This document shows, piece by piece, positions 44,425-52,251 of a DNA stretch of 64,000 nucleotides (its first letter is position 1; the number at the start of each line of letters is the position of its first letter). The stretch is from CANJIV01 sp046330225 (GTDB lineage: Bacteria > Actinomycetota > Thermoleophilia > Solirubrobacterales > Solirubrobacteraceae). The DNA is taken from NCBI GenBank assembly GCA_046330225.1, contig JAXLTD010000002.1, positions 434,001 through 498,000 on the forward strand, given 5' to 3'. Made by a program: the position numbers and the translations under genes. Below the pieces are notes generated by a model. That model did not search any database. It saw only the letters and a list, made by a program, of their open reading frames with translations, and had not been told where the DNA came from.

Positions 44425-44738
44425 TGGCCGCCGAGGCGATGCAGCGCTGGACGTGCGTCGAGGCCGGCTGCGACTACGCGGCCGAGGCGGCGAGCGCCGA
44501 GGACCTCGTGCCGGCGGTCATGGATCACATCCGCGAGGCGCACGACAGCTTCGAGCTCGAGGAGATGATCCTCGCTGTCGTGGAGGACACGGGCCGCAGC
44601 GCCCCTGCCGACGGGCTCGTGGCGGTCGGCGACGTCTACGTCGGCCCGGACTGGGCCGGCCGGCACAGCCCGGCGATCACCGAGCACCGCCGCCGGTCGA
44701 TGGAGTGGGACCCCGGCCGTGGCCTCGCCGACACCTGA
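44424..44738 (+). CDS. DUF1059 small protein
   Basis: A 104-residue protein. WTCVEAGCDYAAEAASAEDL then VMDHIREAHDSFE matches the DUF1059 family, whose conserved Cys-x4/5-Cys and the later two His look like a zinc finger or metal site. The C-terminal ~40 residues (VGDVYVGPDWAGRHSPA) extend beyond the usual ~60-residue domain. The ATG shares one base with the R2lox stop codon, a tight coupling that suggests cooperation, for example in metal delivery or interaction; this is speculation. Confidence 0.75.
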   Translation: MAAEAMQRWTCVEAGCDYAAEAASAEDLVPAVMDHIREAHDSFELEEMILAVVEDTGRSAPADGLVAVGDVYVGPDWAGRHSPAITEHRRRSMEWDPGRGLADT

Positions 44739-45501
44739 GCCGGCCGTTGCCGATCCGGGGTCGCGCGCCGACCTCGTTCGGCGCACGGTCTACCGGCCGC
44801 TCCGCCAGGGCAGCGCGGTGGCCGAGGCGGTCGCCCACCTCGGCCAGGCCATCGGCATGGGCCTGCTGCGCGCCGGGGACCGGCTGCCGTCCGAGGCCGA
44901 GCTGGCCGAGGACCTCGGCATCTCGGTCGTGACGCTGCGCAGCGCGCTCGCGATGCTGCGGGGCGCCGGGGTTATCGAGACCCGGCGCGGCCGGGGCGGC
45001 GGCACCTTCATCTCCGACCTGCCTCCGCCGGAGCTCCTGGGCGCCGCGCCGCGGCTGCCGCGGGAGGCCGAGCTTCGCGACCTCATCGACTTCCGCGCGG
45101 CGATCGAAGGCGCGACGGCGGCGCTCGCGACCGAACGTGCCGGGCTGGCCGCGCTCGACGAGGTCGAGCGGCTGTGCAGCGAGCTCGAGCAGATCGACGC
45201 CTACCCGGTCTGGTCGCAGCGGGACACCATGCTGCACCTCTTCATCGCGGACCTCGCCCGGTCCCCGCGCCTCGTGCGCGCCGTGGCCGACGCGCGCGGC
45301 CAGGCCTACCGCCTCGGGCAGCAGGTCCCCGTGCCGAAGCGCGCGGTCGCGCTCGCCGACCGGGAGCACCGGGCGATCCTCAAGGCCATGCGCTCGGGCC
45401 GCCCGGATCGGGCGCGCGCCGCGATGGAGCGCCACGTCCGCTCGACCGGCGCGCTGTGGCTCGGCCTCGGCCGCGTCCCGGCCGACGGGGGCGACCGCTA
45501 G
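44719..45501 (+). CDS. FadR-subfamily GntR transcriptional regulator
   Basis: A 260-residue regulator. The N-terminal winged helix includes LRAGDRLPSEAELAEDLGIS and VVTLRSALAMLRGAGVIETRRGRGGG; the C-terminal FCD-type helical sensor domain includes RDLIDFRAAIEGATAALA and DREHRAILKAMRSGRPDRARAAMERH, with the metal-binding His/Asp residues usual in FCD domains. Effectors of the family are organic acids or acyl-CoAs. The GTG start overlaps the DUF1059 gene. It sits in front of a ferredoxin and the molybdenum hydroxylase operon, which it may control; inverted repeats upstream of that operon are candidate operators. Confidence 0.9.
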   Translation: MASPTPEPAVADPGSRADLVRRTVYRPLRQGSAVAEAVAHLGQAIGMGLLRAGDRLPSEAELAEDLGISVVTLRSALAMLRGAGVIETRRGRGGGTFISDLPPPELLGAAPRLPREAELRDLIDFRAAIEGATAALATERAGLAALDEVERLCSELEQIDAYPVWSQRDTMLHLFIADLARSPRLVRAVADARGQAYRLGQQVPVPKRAVALADREHRAILKAMRSGRPDRARAAMERHVRSTGALWLGLGRVPADGGDR

Positions 45502-45503
45502 CC

Positions 45504-45785
45504 GTGCCCTACGTCATCACCTCCCCGTGCCTCGGGAGCACCGACCAGAGCTGCGTCGACGTGTGCCCGGTGGACTGCATCCACGAGGCCGCGCAGATGT
45601 TCGTCATCGATCCGGAGGAGTGCATCGACTGCAACGCCTGCGTGCAGGCGTGTCCCGTCGACGCGATCTTCGCCGAGGACCGCGTGCCGCCCGGCCAGCG
45701 CGCGTTCGTCGACATCAACGCGGCGTTCACCCAGGGGATCGCCGCCGTCGATGCGGCGGTGGCGGCCTGGCAGCGCGCTGCGTAG
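45504..45785 (+). CDS. Seven-iron ferredoxin (FdxA-like)
   Basis: A 93-residue ferredoxin starting PYVITSPCLGSTDQSCVDVCPVDC, the layout of FdxA proteins with a 3Fe-4S and a 4Fe-4S cluster; CIDCNACVQACPVDAIF supplies the second set of cysteines. The C-terminal helix (AAVDAAVAAWQRAA) is the usual tail. It lies between the FadR-type regulator and the molybdenum hydroxylase operon and could supply electrons to the R2-like oxidase or accept them from an oxidoreductase. It is followed by a hairpin and a separate promoter. The start is GTG. Confidence 0.92.
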   Translation: MPYVITSPCLGSTDQSCVDVCPVDCIHEAAQMFVIDPEECIDCNACVQACPVDAIFAEDRVPPGQRAFVDINAAFTQGIAAVDAAVAAWQRAA

Positions 45786-45806
45786 GCGCCCGCATGTCCG
45801 GGCGCC
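45785..45806 (+). terminator. Hairpin after the ferredoxin gene
   Basis: GGCGCCCG and CGGGCGCC pair around CATGTC, starting on the last base of the ferredoxin stop codon and followed by TTGT. Confidence 0.5.
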
Positions 45807-45835
45807 TTGTACGGCCTCGCGGCGCGGTGTACGGT
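45807..45835 (+). promoter_or_regulatory. Promoter of the molybdenum hydroxylase operon
   Basis: TTGTAC (45807-45812) and TACGGT (45830-45835) are separated by 17 bases, a good -35/-10 pair. The sequence TGTACGG is repeated with a 20-base period (45808-45814 and 45828-45834), two helical turns apart, and could bind a dimeric regulator such as the adjacent FadR-type protein. Confidence 0.5.
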
Positions 45836-45847
45836 CGCCCGCAGAGG

Positions 45848-45871
45848 TCCGGCGGCCGGGCAGCCGCCGGA
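45848..45871 (+). promoter_or_regulatory. Perfect 9-base inverted repeat in the coxS leader
   Basis: TCCGGCGGC and GCCGCCGGA flank CGGGCA, ending 12 bases before the AGGAGGA ribosome binding site. It could be an operator or, as RNA, a stable leader hairpin. Confidence 0.45.
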
Positions 45872-45894
45872 GGTTCCGACCGCAGGAGGAGAGC

Positions 45895-46386
45895 ATGCCC
45901 CACGTCCCCGTGACCGTCACCGTCAACGGTGAGGCGCACCACGCCGAGGTCGAGCCGCGCCTGCTGCTCGTGCACCTCCTGCGCGACACCCTCGGCCTGA
46001 CCGGCACCCACGTCGGCTGCGACACCTCCACCTGCGGCGCCTGCACGGTCACGCTCGACGGCCAGGCGGTGAAGAGCTGCACCGTCCTCGCCGTCCAGGC
46101 GGACGGCGCCGAGGTCACGACGGTCGAGGGGCTCGGCTCCGAGGGCGACCTCCATCCGCTGCAGGAGGCCTTCTGGAACCACCACGGGCTCCAATGCGGG
46201 TTCTGCACGCCGGGGATGATCATGGCCGCCGCGGACCTGCTCGCGTCCAACCCCGACCCGACCGAGGCGGAGGTCCGCCACGCGCTCGACGGCAATCTCT
46301 GCCGCTGCACCGGGTACCACAACATCGTCCAGTCGGTCCTCGGCGCGGCCAAGGCCATTCGCGAGGGCCAGGAGGTGTCGGCATGA
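45895..46386 (+). CDS. coxS: Molybdenum hydroxylase small subunit (two 2Fe-2S clusters)
   Basis: A 163-residue iron-sulfur subunit of the xanthine dehydrogenase/CO dehydrogenase family. HVGCDTSTCGACTV plus CTVLAVQ bind the plant-ferredoxin-type 2Fe-2S cluster; CGFCTPGM and CRCTGYHNIV bind the second 2Fe-2S cluster. It relays electrons from the molybdenum site in the large subunit to FAD in the medium subunit. A clear AGGAGGA ribosome binding site is 5 bases before the ATG. Its stop overlaps the start of the large-subunit gene (ATGA). The operon order small-large-medium is the one of form II enzymes. Confidence 0.95.
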   Translation: MPHVPVTVTVNGEAHHAEVEPRLLLVHLLRDTLGLTGTHVGCDTSTCGACTVTLDGQAVKSCTVLAVQADGAEVTTVEGLGSEGDLHPLQEAFWNHHGLQCGFCTPGMIMAAADLLASNPDPTEAEVRHALDGNLCRCTGYHNIVQSVLGAAKAIREGQEVSA

Positions 46387-48752
46387 GCGCCACCGAGCAG
46401 GCTCCCGGCGGCTGGGTCGGCACCGCGCTGCGGCGCCGCGAGGACCCGCGGCTCATCACCGGCCGGGGCACGTACGTCGAGGACATCACGCTGCCGGGCA
46501 CCCTGTGGTGCGCCTTCGTGCGTTCCCCCGAGGCGCACGCCCGGATCACGTCGATCGACGCGAGCGCGGCGCGCGAGCGCGACGGCGTCGTGGCGGTCTA
46601 CACGCACGAGGACATGGCCGGCGACCTCCAGGGCCCGCTCCCGTGCGGCTGGGCGCCCGAAGGCGTCGAGGTCAAGGCCGCCGAGCACTGGCCCCTGGCG
46701 GCCGGGACGGTCACCCACGTCGGCGAGGCCGTCGCCGTGGTCGTCGGCACCGACCGCTACGGAGTGGTCGACGCCGCCGAGGACGTCGTCGTGGAGTACG
46801 ACCCGCTGCCCGTCGTCACCGACCCGGAGGCGGCGCTGCAGGACGGGTCGCCGCTCGTGCACGAGGCGCTGGGGACGAACCGGTCGCACGAGTGGTCGCT
46901 GGGCGGCGGGGACCTCGAGGCCGGGTTCTCCGCTGCCGACCGGATCGTCGAGCGGCGGATCGTCAACCACCGGACCTCCGGCGCGGCGATCGAGCCGCGC
47001 GGCACGCTCGCCGAGGACCGGGCCGGCCAGCTCACGGTCTGGTCGGCCACGCAGGTCCCGCACTTCCTGCGCCTCTTCCTGGCGATCCTGCTCGGGATCA
47101 GCGAGGAGAAGGTGCGCGTGATCGCCCCGGACGTCGGGGGCGGCTTCGGCTCCAAGCTGCAGATCTACGGCGAGGAGGTCTTCGTCGCCTGGGCCGCCAC
47201 GAAGCTGGGGCGCCCGGTCAAGTGGATCGAGACCCGCTCGGAGTCGATGATGATCACCCATCACGGCCGCGACCAGATCGCCGACGTGCGGATGGGCGTG
47301 AAGTCCGACGGCACGATCACCGCCTTCCACGCGAAGATCATCGCGGACTTCGGGGCCTACCTGATGCTCCTCACCCCGACGATCCCCGCCCTGGGGGCGT
47401 TCGTGATGAGCGGCTGCTACAAGATGCCCGCGGTCCAGACGGACATCGTCGGCGTCTACACGAACAAGTTCGCCACCGACGCGATCCGGGGCGCCGGGCG
47501 GCCCGAGGCCACCCACATGATCGAGATCCTCATGGACCAGGCCGCCGCCGAGCTGGGCCTGGACCCGCTGGAGATCCGCCGGCGCAACTTCTTCGCGAAG
47601 GAGGAGTTCCCGGCCGAGACCGCGCTGGGCATCGTCTACGACTCCGGGGACTACCACGGCTCGCTGGACCGCCTGCTCGAGCACTTCGACCTCGGCGCGT
47701 TCCGCGAGGAGCAGGCGCGCCTGCGCGAGCAGGGCGTCTATCGCGGCGTGGGCTTCTCCACCTACACGGAGATCTGCGGGCTGGCCCCGTCGCGCATCGT
47801 CGGCCCCAAGGGCTTCGGCCTGCAGACCGGGACGTGGGAGGCCGCGCAGGTCCGGGTCCATCACACCGGTGCCGTCACGGTCTACACCGGGACCTCGCCG
47901 CACGGCCAGGGCCTCGACACGACGCTCGCACAGGTCGTGGCCGACCGCCTCGGCGTCGACCCCCAGAACGTCCAGGTCGTGCACGGCGACACGAGCACCG
48001 GCCCGGAAGGGAAGGACACCTACGGGTCGCGGTCCACGGCGGTCGGCGGCGAGGCCGTCGCCCGGGCCACGAAGAAGGTGGCCGACAAGGCGCGGGCGAT
48101 CGTGGCGCACCTGCTCGAGGCGGCGCCGGAGGACATCGAGGTGGCCGGCGGGAAGTTCGCCGTCAAGGGCTCCCCGGACAAGGGCATGACGCTCGCCGAG
48201 ATCGCCGGCGCGGCGTACATCCCCGACGACCTGCCCGCGGGCATGGACCCGGGGCTCGACGAGACGGCGTTCTACGACCCGGAGAACTTCGTGTTCCCGT
48301 TCGGGGCCCACGCCTGCATCGTCGACGTGGACGCCGAGACCGGGCGGGTGAACGTCGTGCGCTACGTCGCGGTCGACGATTGCGGGCCGGCGATCAATCC
48401 GATGATCATCGACGGCCAGGTCCACGGCGGGATCGTCCACGCGATCGGCCAGGCGCTGTACGAGGAGGTCGTCTACGACGAGGAGGGCCAGCTCGTGACC
48501 GGCACGTTCGCCGACTACCGGCTGCCGACGGCGGCGGAGGTCCCGAGCCTCGAGACCGACCGGACCGAGACGCCGTCGCCCGTCAACTCCCTCGGGGTCA
48601 AGGGCATCGGCGAGGCGGGCACGATCGCTGCCTCGCCGGCGGTCGTGAACGCCACGGTCGACGCGCTGCGCCCGCTGGGCGTGACGTTCCTGAACATGCC
48701 GCTGTCGCCCGAACGGGTGTGGCGGGCCATCGGCGAGGCGAAGGGGGCCTGA
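46383..48752 (+). CDS. Molybdenum hydroxylase large subunit (form II CODH-like, substrate unknown)
   Basis: A 789-residue catalytic subunit binding molybdopterin cytosine dinucleotide. DVGGGFGSK (~250-258) and QVVHGDTSTG bind the cofactor; GVKGIGEAG near Glu744 carries the catalytic glutamate of the whole family. The substrate loop reads TDAIRGAGR (~365-373). Form I CO dehydrogenases have an AYxCSFR loop with the Cys that holds copper; that Cys is missing here, as in form II proteins, so CO oxidation is doubtful. Candidate substrates are aldehydes, purines or aromatic heterocycles. The partners for maturation are encoded downstream. Confidence 0.92.
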   Translation: MSATEQAPGGWVGTALRRREDPRLITGRGTYVEDITLPGTLWCAFVRSPEAHARITSIDASAARERDGVVAVYTHEDMAGDLQGPLPCGWAPEGVEVKAAEHWPLAAGTVTHVGEAVAVVVGTDRYGVVDAAEDVVVEYDPLPVVTDPEAALQDGSPLVHEALGTNRSHEWSLGGGDLEAGFSAADRIVERRIVNHRTSGAAIEPRGTLAEDRAGQLTVWSATQVPHFLRLFLAILLGISEEKVRVIAPDVGGGFGSKLQIYGEEVFVAWAATKLGRPVKWIETRSESMMITHHGRDQIADVRMGVKSDGTITAFHAKIIADFGAYLMLLTPTIPALGAFVMSGCYKMPAVQTDIVGVYTNKFATDAIRGAGRPEATHMIEILMDQAAAELGLDPLEIRRRNFFAKEEFPAETALGIVYDSGDYHGSLDRLLEHFDLGAFREEQARLREQGVYRGVGFSTYTEICGLAPSRIVGPKGFGLQTGTWEAAQVRVHHTGAVTVYTGTSPHGQGLDTTLAQVVADRLGVDPQNVQVVHGDTSTGPEGKDTYGSRSTAVGGEAVARATKKVADKARAIVAHLLEAAPEDIEVAGGKFAVKGSPDKGMTLAEIAGAAYIPDDLPAGMDPGLDETAFYDPENFVFPFGAHACIVDVDAETGRVNVVRYVAVDDCGPAINPMIIDGQVHGGIVHAIGQALYEEVVYDEEGQLVTGTFADYRLPTAAEVPSLETDRTETPSPVNSLGVKGIGEAGTIAASPAVVNATVDALRPLGVTFLNMPLSPERVWRAIGEAKGA

Positions 48753-48754
48753 CC

Positions 48755-49597
48755 ATGATCCCGAGCGAGTTCGACTACCGCGCGCCCGAGTCCGTCGAGG
48801 AGGCGGTCCGCGAGCTGCACGAGTCAGGCGACGAGGCGAAGCTCCTGGCCGGCGGCCACTCGCTGCTGCCGCTCATGAAGATGCGCCTGGCCGTGCCCAC
48901 GCTGCTCGTCGACCTGCGGCGGGTGCCGGGGCTGCACAGCGTGCAGCGCGAGAACGGGACGGTGAAGATCGGAGCACTCACGACGCATGCCACGGTGGCG
49001 GCGACGCCCGAGCTCGGCCTCGCGGCGAAGGCGGCGGCGACGATCGCCGACGTGCAGGTGCGCAACCGCGGCACGATCGGCGGCTCCCTGGCCCACGGGG
49101 ACCCGGCCTCGGACCTGCCGGCGGTGCTGGTCGCGCTGGAGGGCAGCGTGACGGCGCACGGCCCGGGCGGGCCGCGCGAGATCGCCGCCGCCGAACTCTT
49201 CCAGGACTACCTGGAGACTGCGCTCGCGCCCGACGAAGTCCTCACCGAGGTCCGGATCCCGGCGGCCGACGGCTGGTCGTTCGGCTACCAGAAGTTCAAC
49301 CGTCGCTCCGAGGACTGGGCGATGGTCGCGGTCGCGGTGGCCGTCAAGTCCAGCGGCGGCGTGGCCGAGGACGTGCGGATCGCGATGGTCAACATGGGCG
49401 GACGGCCCCTGCGGGCGGCCGCCGCCGAGGGCGCCCTGCGCGGCCAGACGATCGACCAGGCGACCGTGGCGGCCGCGGCGGCGCTCGCCGCCGAGGGCAC
49501 CGACCCGCCGGCCGACCTCAATGCCTCGGCCGACTACAAGCGCCACCTCGCGCAGATCCTCACGAAGCGCGCGCTGGCGGAGGCGGGCGGGCTGTAG
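48755..49597 (+). CDS. coxM: Molybdenum hydroxylase medium subunit (FAD)
   Basis: A 280-residue flavoprotein. LLAGGHSLLPLMKMRLAVP and NRGTIGGSLAHGDPASDLP are the two FAD-binding motifs (AGGHS and TIGG) of the CoxM/XdhB family; the C-terminal FAD-linked domain (RRSEDWAMVAVAVAV) follows. It takes electrons from the small subunit and passes them to quinone, NAD or a carrier. It starts 3 bases after the large-subunit stop. The CoxG-like quinone-binding protein encoded at the end of the cluster suggests membrane quinone as acceptor. Confidence 0.94.
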   Translation: MIPSEFDYRAPESVEEAVRELHESGDEAKLLAGGHSLLPLMKMRLAVPTLLVDLRRVPGLHSVQRENGTVKIGALTTHATVAATPELGLAAKAAATIADVQVRNRGTIGGSLAHGDPASDLPAVLVALEGSVTAHGPGGPREIAAAELFQDYLETALAPDEVLTEVRIPAADGWSFGYQKFNRRSEDWAMVAVAVAVKSSGGVAEDVRIAMVNMGGRPLRAAAAEGALRGQTIDQATVAAAAALAAEGTDPPADLNASADYKRHLAQILTKRALAEAGGL

Positions 49598-49663
49598 GCC
49601 GGGTCCCTCCGCGACCGTGCCGGTGTCCCTGCCGCGCGAAGAGGGCGGCTGGCCCGGACGCCG

Positions 49664-49669
49664 TACCCT
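49664..49669 (+). promoter_or_regulatory. Leaderless -10 box of the MoxR-type gene
   Basis: TACCCT lies 6 bases before the ATG at 49676, with no ribosome binding site, so the accessory genes probably have their own promoter in addition to read-through from the hydroxylase operon. Confidence 0.45.
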
Positions 49670-49675
49670 CCCGCC

Positions 49676-50512
49676 ATGAGCTTCGGCACGGTCGACGACG
49701 TCCAGGCCGCGCTCGCCGGCCAGCACTACCTCGCCGACCGGCCGCTGGCCACGGCCCTGTTCCTCGCCGCCGACCTGCAGGCGCCGCTCCTGCTCGAAGG
49801 CGAGGCCGGCGTGGGCAAGACCGAGGTGGCCAAGGCGGCCGCTGCCGCGCTGGGCGCGCGGCTGATCCGGCTGCAGTGCCACGAGGGCATCGACGTCCAC
49901 CACGCGCTCTACGACTGGGACTACGCCCGTCAGCTCCTGGCGATCCGCGCCGCCGAAGGCGGGGCCGAGCCGCCCGCGCTCTTCGGGCGCGAGTTCCTCC
50001 TGCGCCGGCCGCTGCTCGAGGCGCTCGAGTCCGAGGAGCCCGTCGTCCTGCTGATCGACGAGATCGACCGGGCTGACGACGAGTTCGAGGCCTTCCTGCT
50101 CGAGGTCCTGTCGGACTTCCAGGTCTCGATCCCCGAGCTGGGCACGGTCGCCGCGCGGACCCGGCCGCTCGTCATCCTCACGTCGAACCGCACCCGCGAG
50201 CTGCACGACGCGCTCAAGCGCCGCTGCCTCTACCACTGGATCGACTACCCGGACCCGGCCCGCGAGGCCGAGATCGTCCGCGCGCGGCTCCCGGGCGTGC
50301 CCGATGCGGTGGCCGCGCGGGTATGCGCGGCGTCGGCCCGCCTGCGGGCCGAGGAGCTCTACAAGCTGCCGGGAGTGGGGGAGACCATCGCCTGGGCGCA
50401 GGCGCTCACGGCGCTGCCCGAGGCCAGCCTGGGCGAGACCCTCGGGGTGGCCCTGAAGGTGCGCGAGGACATCGACCGCGTCCGCGAGCGAGGCGTGCTG
50501 GACGGTGCCTGA
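49676..50512 (+). CDS. MoxR-type AAA+ ATPase (CoxD-like)
   Basis: A 278-residue AAA+ protein. LLLEGEAGVGKTEVAKA is Walker A, EPVVLLIDEIDRADDEF Walker B and VILTSNRTRELHDALKRR the sensor-1/arginine-finger region. In Oligotropha the corresponding CoxD unfolds or remodels apo-CO dehydrogenase so the metal centre can be completed, acting with the VWA protein CoxE. The same pair is encoded here with an 8-base overlap. Since the large subunit lacks the copper Cys, its client step is probably insertion of the sulfido ligand or cofactor, not copper. Confidence 0.88.
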   Translation: MSFGTVDDVQAALAGQHYLADRPLATALFLAADLQAPLLLEGEAGVGKTEVAKAAAAALGARLIRLQCHEGIDVHHALYDWDYARQLLAIRAAEGGAEPPALFGREFLLRRPLLEALESEEPVVLLIDEIDRADDEFEAFLLEVLSDFQVSIPELGTVAARTRPLVILTSNRTRELHDALKRRCLYHWIDYPDPAREAEIVRARLPGVPDAVAARVCAASARLRAEELYKLPGVGETIAWAQALTALPEASLGETLGVALKVREDIDRVRERGVLDGA

Positions 50513-51662
50513 GGCGCCGGCGGTCCCGGACGGGGCGGGGGTCGTGGCCGCCGTGTCGGCGCTCGCCGCCGAGCTGCGCCGCCGCGGGGTCGCCGTCGGG
50601 GTCGGCGACGTGCTTGCCGCCCACCGGGCGCTGGCCGCGGTCGACGCGGCGGATCCTCGGGACGCGCGGGCCGCGCTGCGGGCGGCGCTCTGCTCGCGTC
50701 ACGCCGATCTCGCGGCGTTCGACGCGGCCTTCGCCGCGGTGTTCGGCGCCGGCGCCGGCGCCCCGCCGGGCCTGGACCCGGTGCTCGCGATGGCCCTCCC
50801 GCGGGCGGCGGCGCCCGCCGAGGCCGCCCCGCCGCCGCCCGCCGCCGCGGACGCCGAGGTCCTGCCGGCGATGTGGAGCGCGGTCGAGCTGCTCGGGGAG
50901 AAGGACTTCGCGGACTACACCGACGCCGAGCGGGCGGCGGCCCGCCGGATCGTGGCGCGCATCGCGGCGCGCGGCCCGCGGCGCCCGAGCCGCCGCACCC
51001 GTCCGTCGCGCCGCCGCGGCCACGCCCCGGACCTGCGGCGCACCGTGCGGGCGTCGCTGCGCACGGCGGGCGAGCCCGTCGACCGCCGCTGGCGGACGCC
51101 GACGACCCGCCCGCGCCAGCTCGTGCTCGTCTGCGACGTGTCGGGCTCGATGGAGCCCTACGCCCGGATGCTGCTCCAGTACCTGCAGGCCAGCGTGGCC
51201 GCCCGCCGCCGCGTGGAGGCCTTCGTGTTCGGCACGCGGCTGACCCGCGTGACCCGCGAGCTCGCCGGCCGCGACCCCGACGCCGCGCTGGGCCGGGCCG
51301 GGGAGGCGGTGGCCGACTGGTCGGGGGGCACCCGCATCGGAGAGGCCCTCGCGACCCTCAACCGCGAGCACGGGCGCCGGGTGGGCCGCGGCGCCGTCGT
51401 CGTGATCCTCTCCGACGGCTGGGATCGCGGCGATCCCGGGGAGCTCGCGGCCGAGGCGGCCCGCCTGCGGCGCTGCGCCGCGATGCTCGTGTGGCTCAAT
51501 CCGCTCAAGGCGGCGCCGGACTACGAGCCGCTGGCGCGCGGCATGGCCGCCGCGCTCCCGCACGTCGACCATTTCCTCGCCGGCAACTCGCTCGCCTCCC
51601 TCGCGCAGCTGGCCGACCTGCTGGAAGGGGCCACGGCGGACGTGGGAGGATCCCGGCCATGA
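50505..51662 (+). CDS. VWA-domain protein (CoxE-like)
   Basis: A 385-residue protein. A helical N-terminus (residues ~1-190) precedes a von Willebrand factor A domain: LVCDVSGSMEPYARM is the MIDAS DxSxS motif, and VVILSDGWDRGDP the late Asp. A proline- and alanine-rich region around residues 100-125 and an Arg-rich stretch (PRRPSRRTRPSRRRG) link the two halves. It belongs with MoxR ATPases as a maturation partner for the metalloenzyme encoded upstream. The GTG start overlaps the ATPase gene by 8 bases. Confidence 0.9.
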   Translation: MPEAPAVPDGAGVVAAVSALAAELRRRGVAVGVGDVLAAHRALAAVDAADPRDARAALRAALCSRHADLAAFDAAFAAVFGAGAGAPPGLDPVLAMALPRAAAPAEAAPPPPAAADAEVLPAMWSAVELLGEKDFADYTDAERAAARRIVARIAARGPRRPSRRTRPSRRRGHAPDLRRTVRASLRTAGEPVDRRWRTPTTRPRQLVLVCDVSGSMEPYARMLLQYLQASVAARRRVEAFVFGTRLTRVTRELAGRDPDAALGRAGEAVADWSGGTRIGEALATLNREHGRRVGRGAVVVILSDGWDRGDPGELAAEAARLRRCAAMLVWLNPLKAAPDYEPLARGMAAALPHVDHFLAGNSLASLAQLADLLEGATADVGGSRP

Positions 51663-51681
51663 GCGATCCCGGAGCCTGCGC

Positions 51682-52251
51682 GTGATCGGCGGCATCGTGC
51701 TCGCCGCGGGCGCGGGCCGGCGGTTCGGCGGCCCGAAGCAGCTCGCGCGGCTCGACGGGCGGCCGCTGATCGAGCATGCCATCGCGGCGATGACGGCCGT
51801 CCCGGCGATCGACCCGGTGGTCGTGGTGCTCGGCGCCCGCGCCGAGCGCATCGAGGCCGAGGCCGACCTCTTCGGGGTCGACGTGCTCGTCTGCCCCGGC
51901 TGGGAGGAGGGCCAGGCGGCCTCGCTGCGGATGGCGGTCGCGGCGCTCGCGGACTGCGACGCCGTCCTCGTCACGCTGGCGGACGAGCCCTTCGTCACGC
52001 CGCAGGTGATCGCCGGCGTCCTGGACCGGGCCGACGGCCGCGCGCCAGCGGTGCGGGCCACGTACGCCGGCCGGCCCGGGCATCCCGTGCTCCTCAAGCG
52101 CTCGCTGTATCCGCGCCTCGCCACGCTGCAAGGGGACGTCGGCGCCCGGGCCGTGCTCGCCTCGGTCCGCGTCCAGGAGTGGGAGTGCGGCCATCTCTGC
52201 CGCGGCGACGACATCGACACCCCCGAGGAATTGGAGAGGATCCGCGCATGA
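51682..52251 (+). CDS. MocA-like molybdenum cofactor cytidylyltransferase
   Basis: A 189-residue nucleotidyltransferase. IVLAAGAGRRFGGPKQLARLDG is the NTP-binding loop, ADEPFVTPQVI the metal-binding aspartate block and GRPGHPVLLKRSLYPRL the acceptor block. In XDH/CODH-family systems MocA attaches CMP to molybdopterin to give the cytosine dinucleotide cofactor. Its place between the VWA protein and CoxG supports that role. The start is GTG; its stop overlaps the CoxG start (ATGA). Confidence 0.88.
   Translation: MIGGIVLAAGAGRRFGGPKQLARLDGRPLIEHAIAAMTAVPAIDPVVVVLGARAERIEAEADLFGVDVLVCPGWEEGQAASLRMAVAALADCDAVLVTLADEPFVTPQVIAGVLDRADGRAPAVRATYAGRPGHPVLLKRSLYPRLATLQGDVGARAVLASVRVQEWECGHLCRGDDIDTPEELERIRA

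Noticed and set aside
46383..48752. Calling the large subunit a CO dehydrogenase
   Set aside because: The Cys-containing AYxCSFR loop of form I enzymes is absent; the loop reads AIRGAGR.
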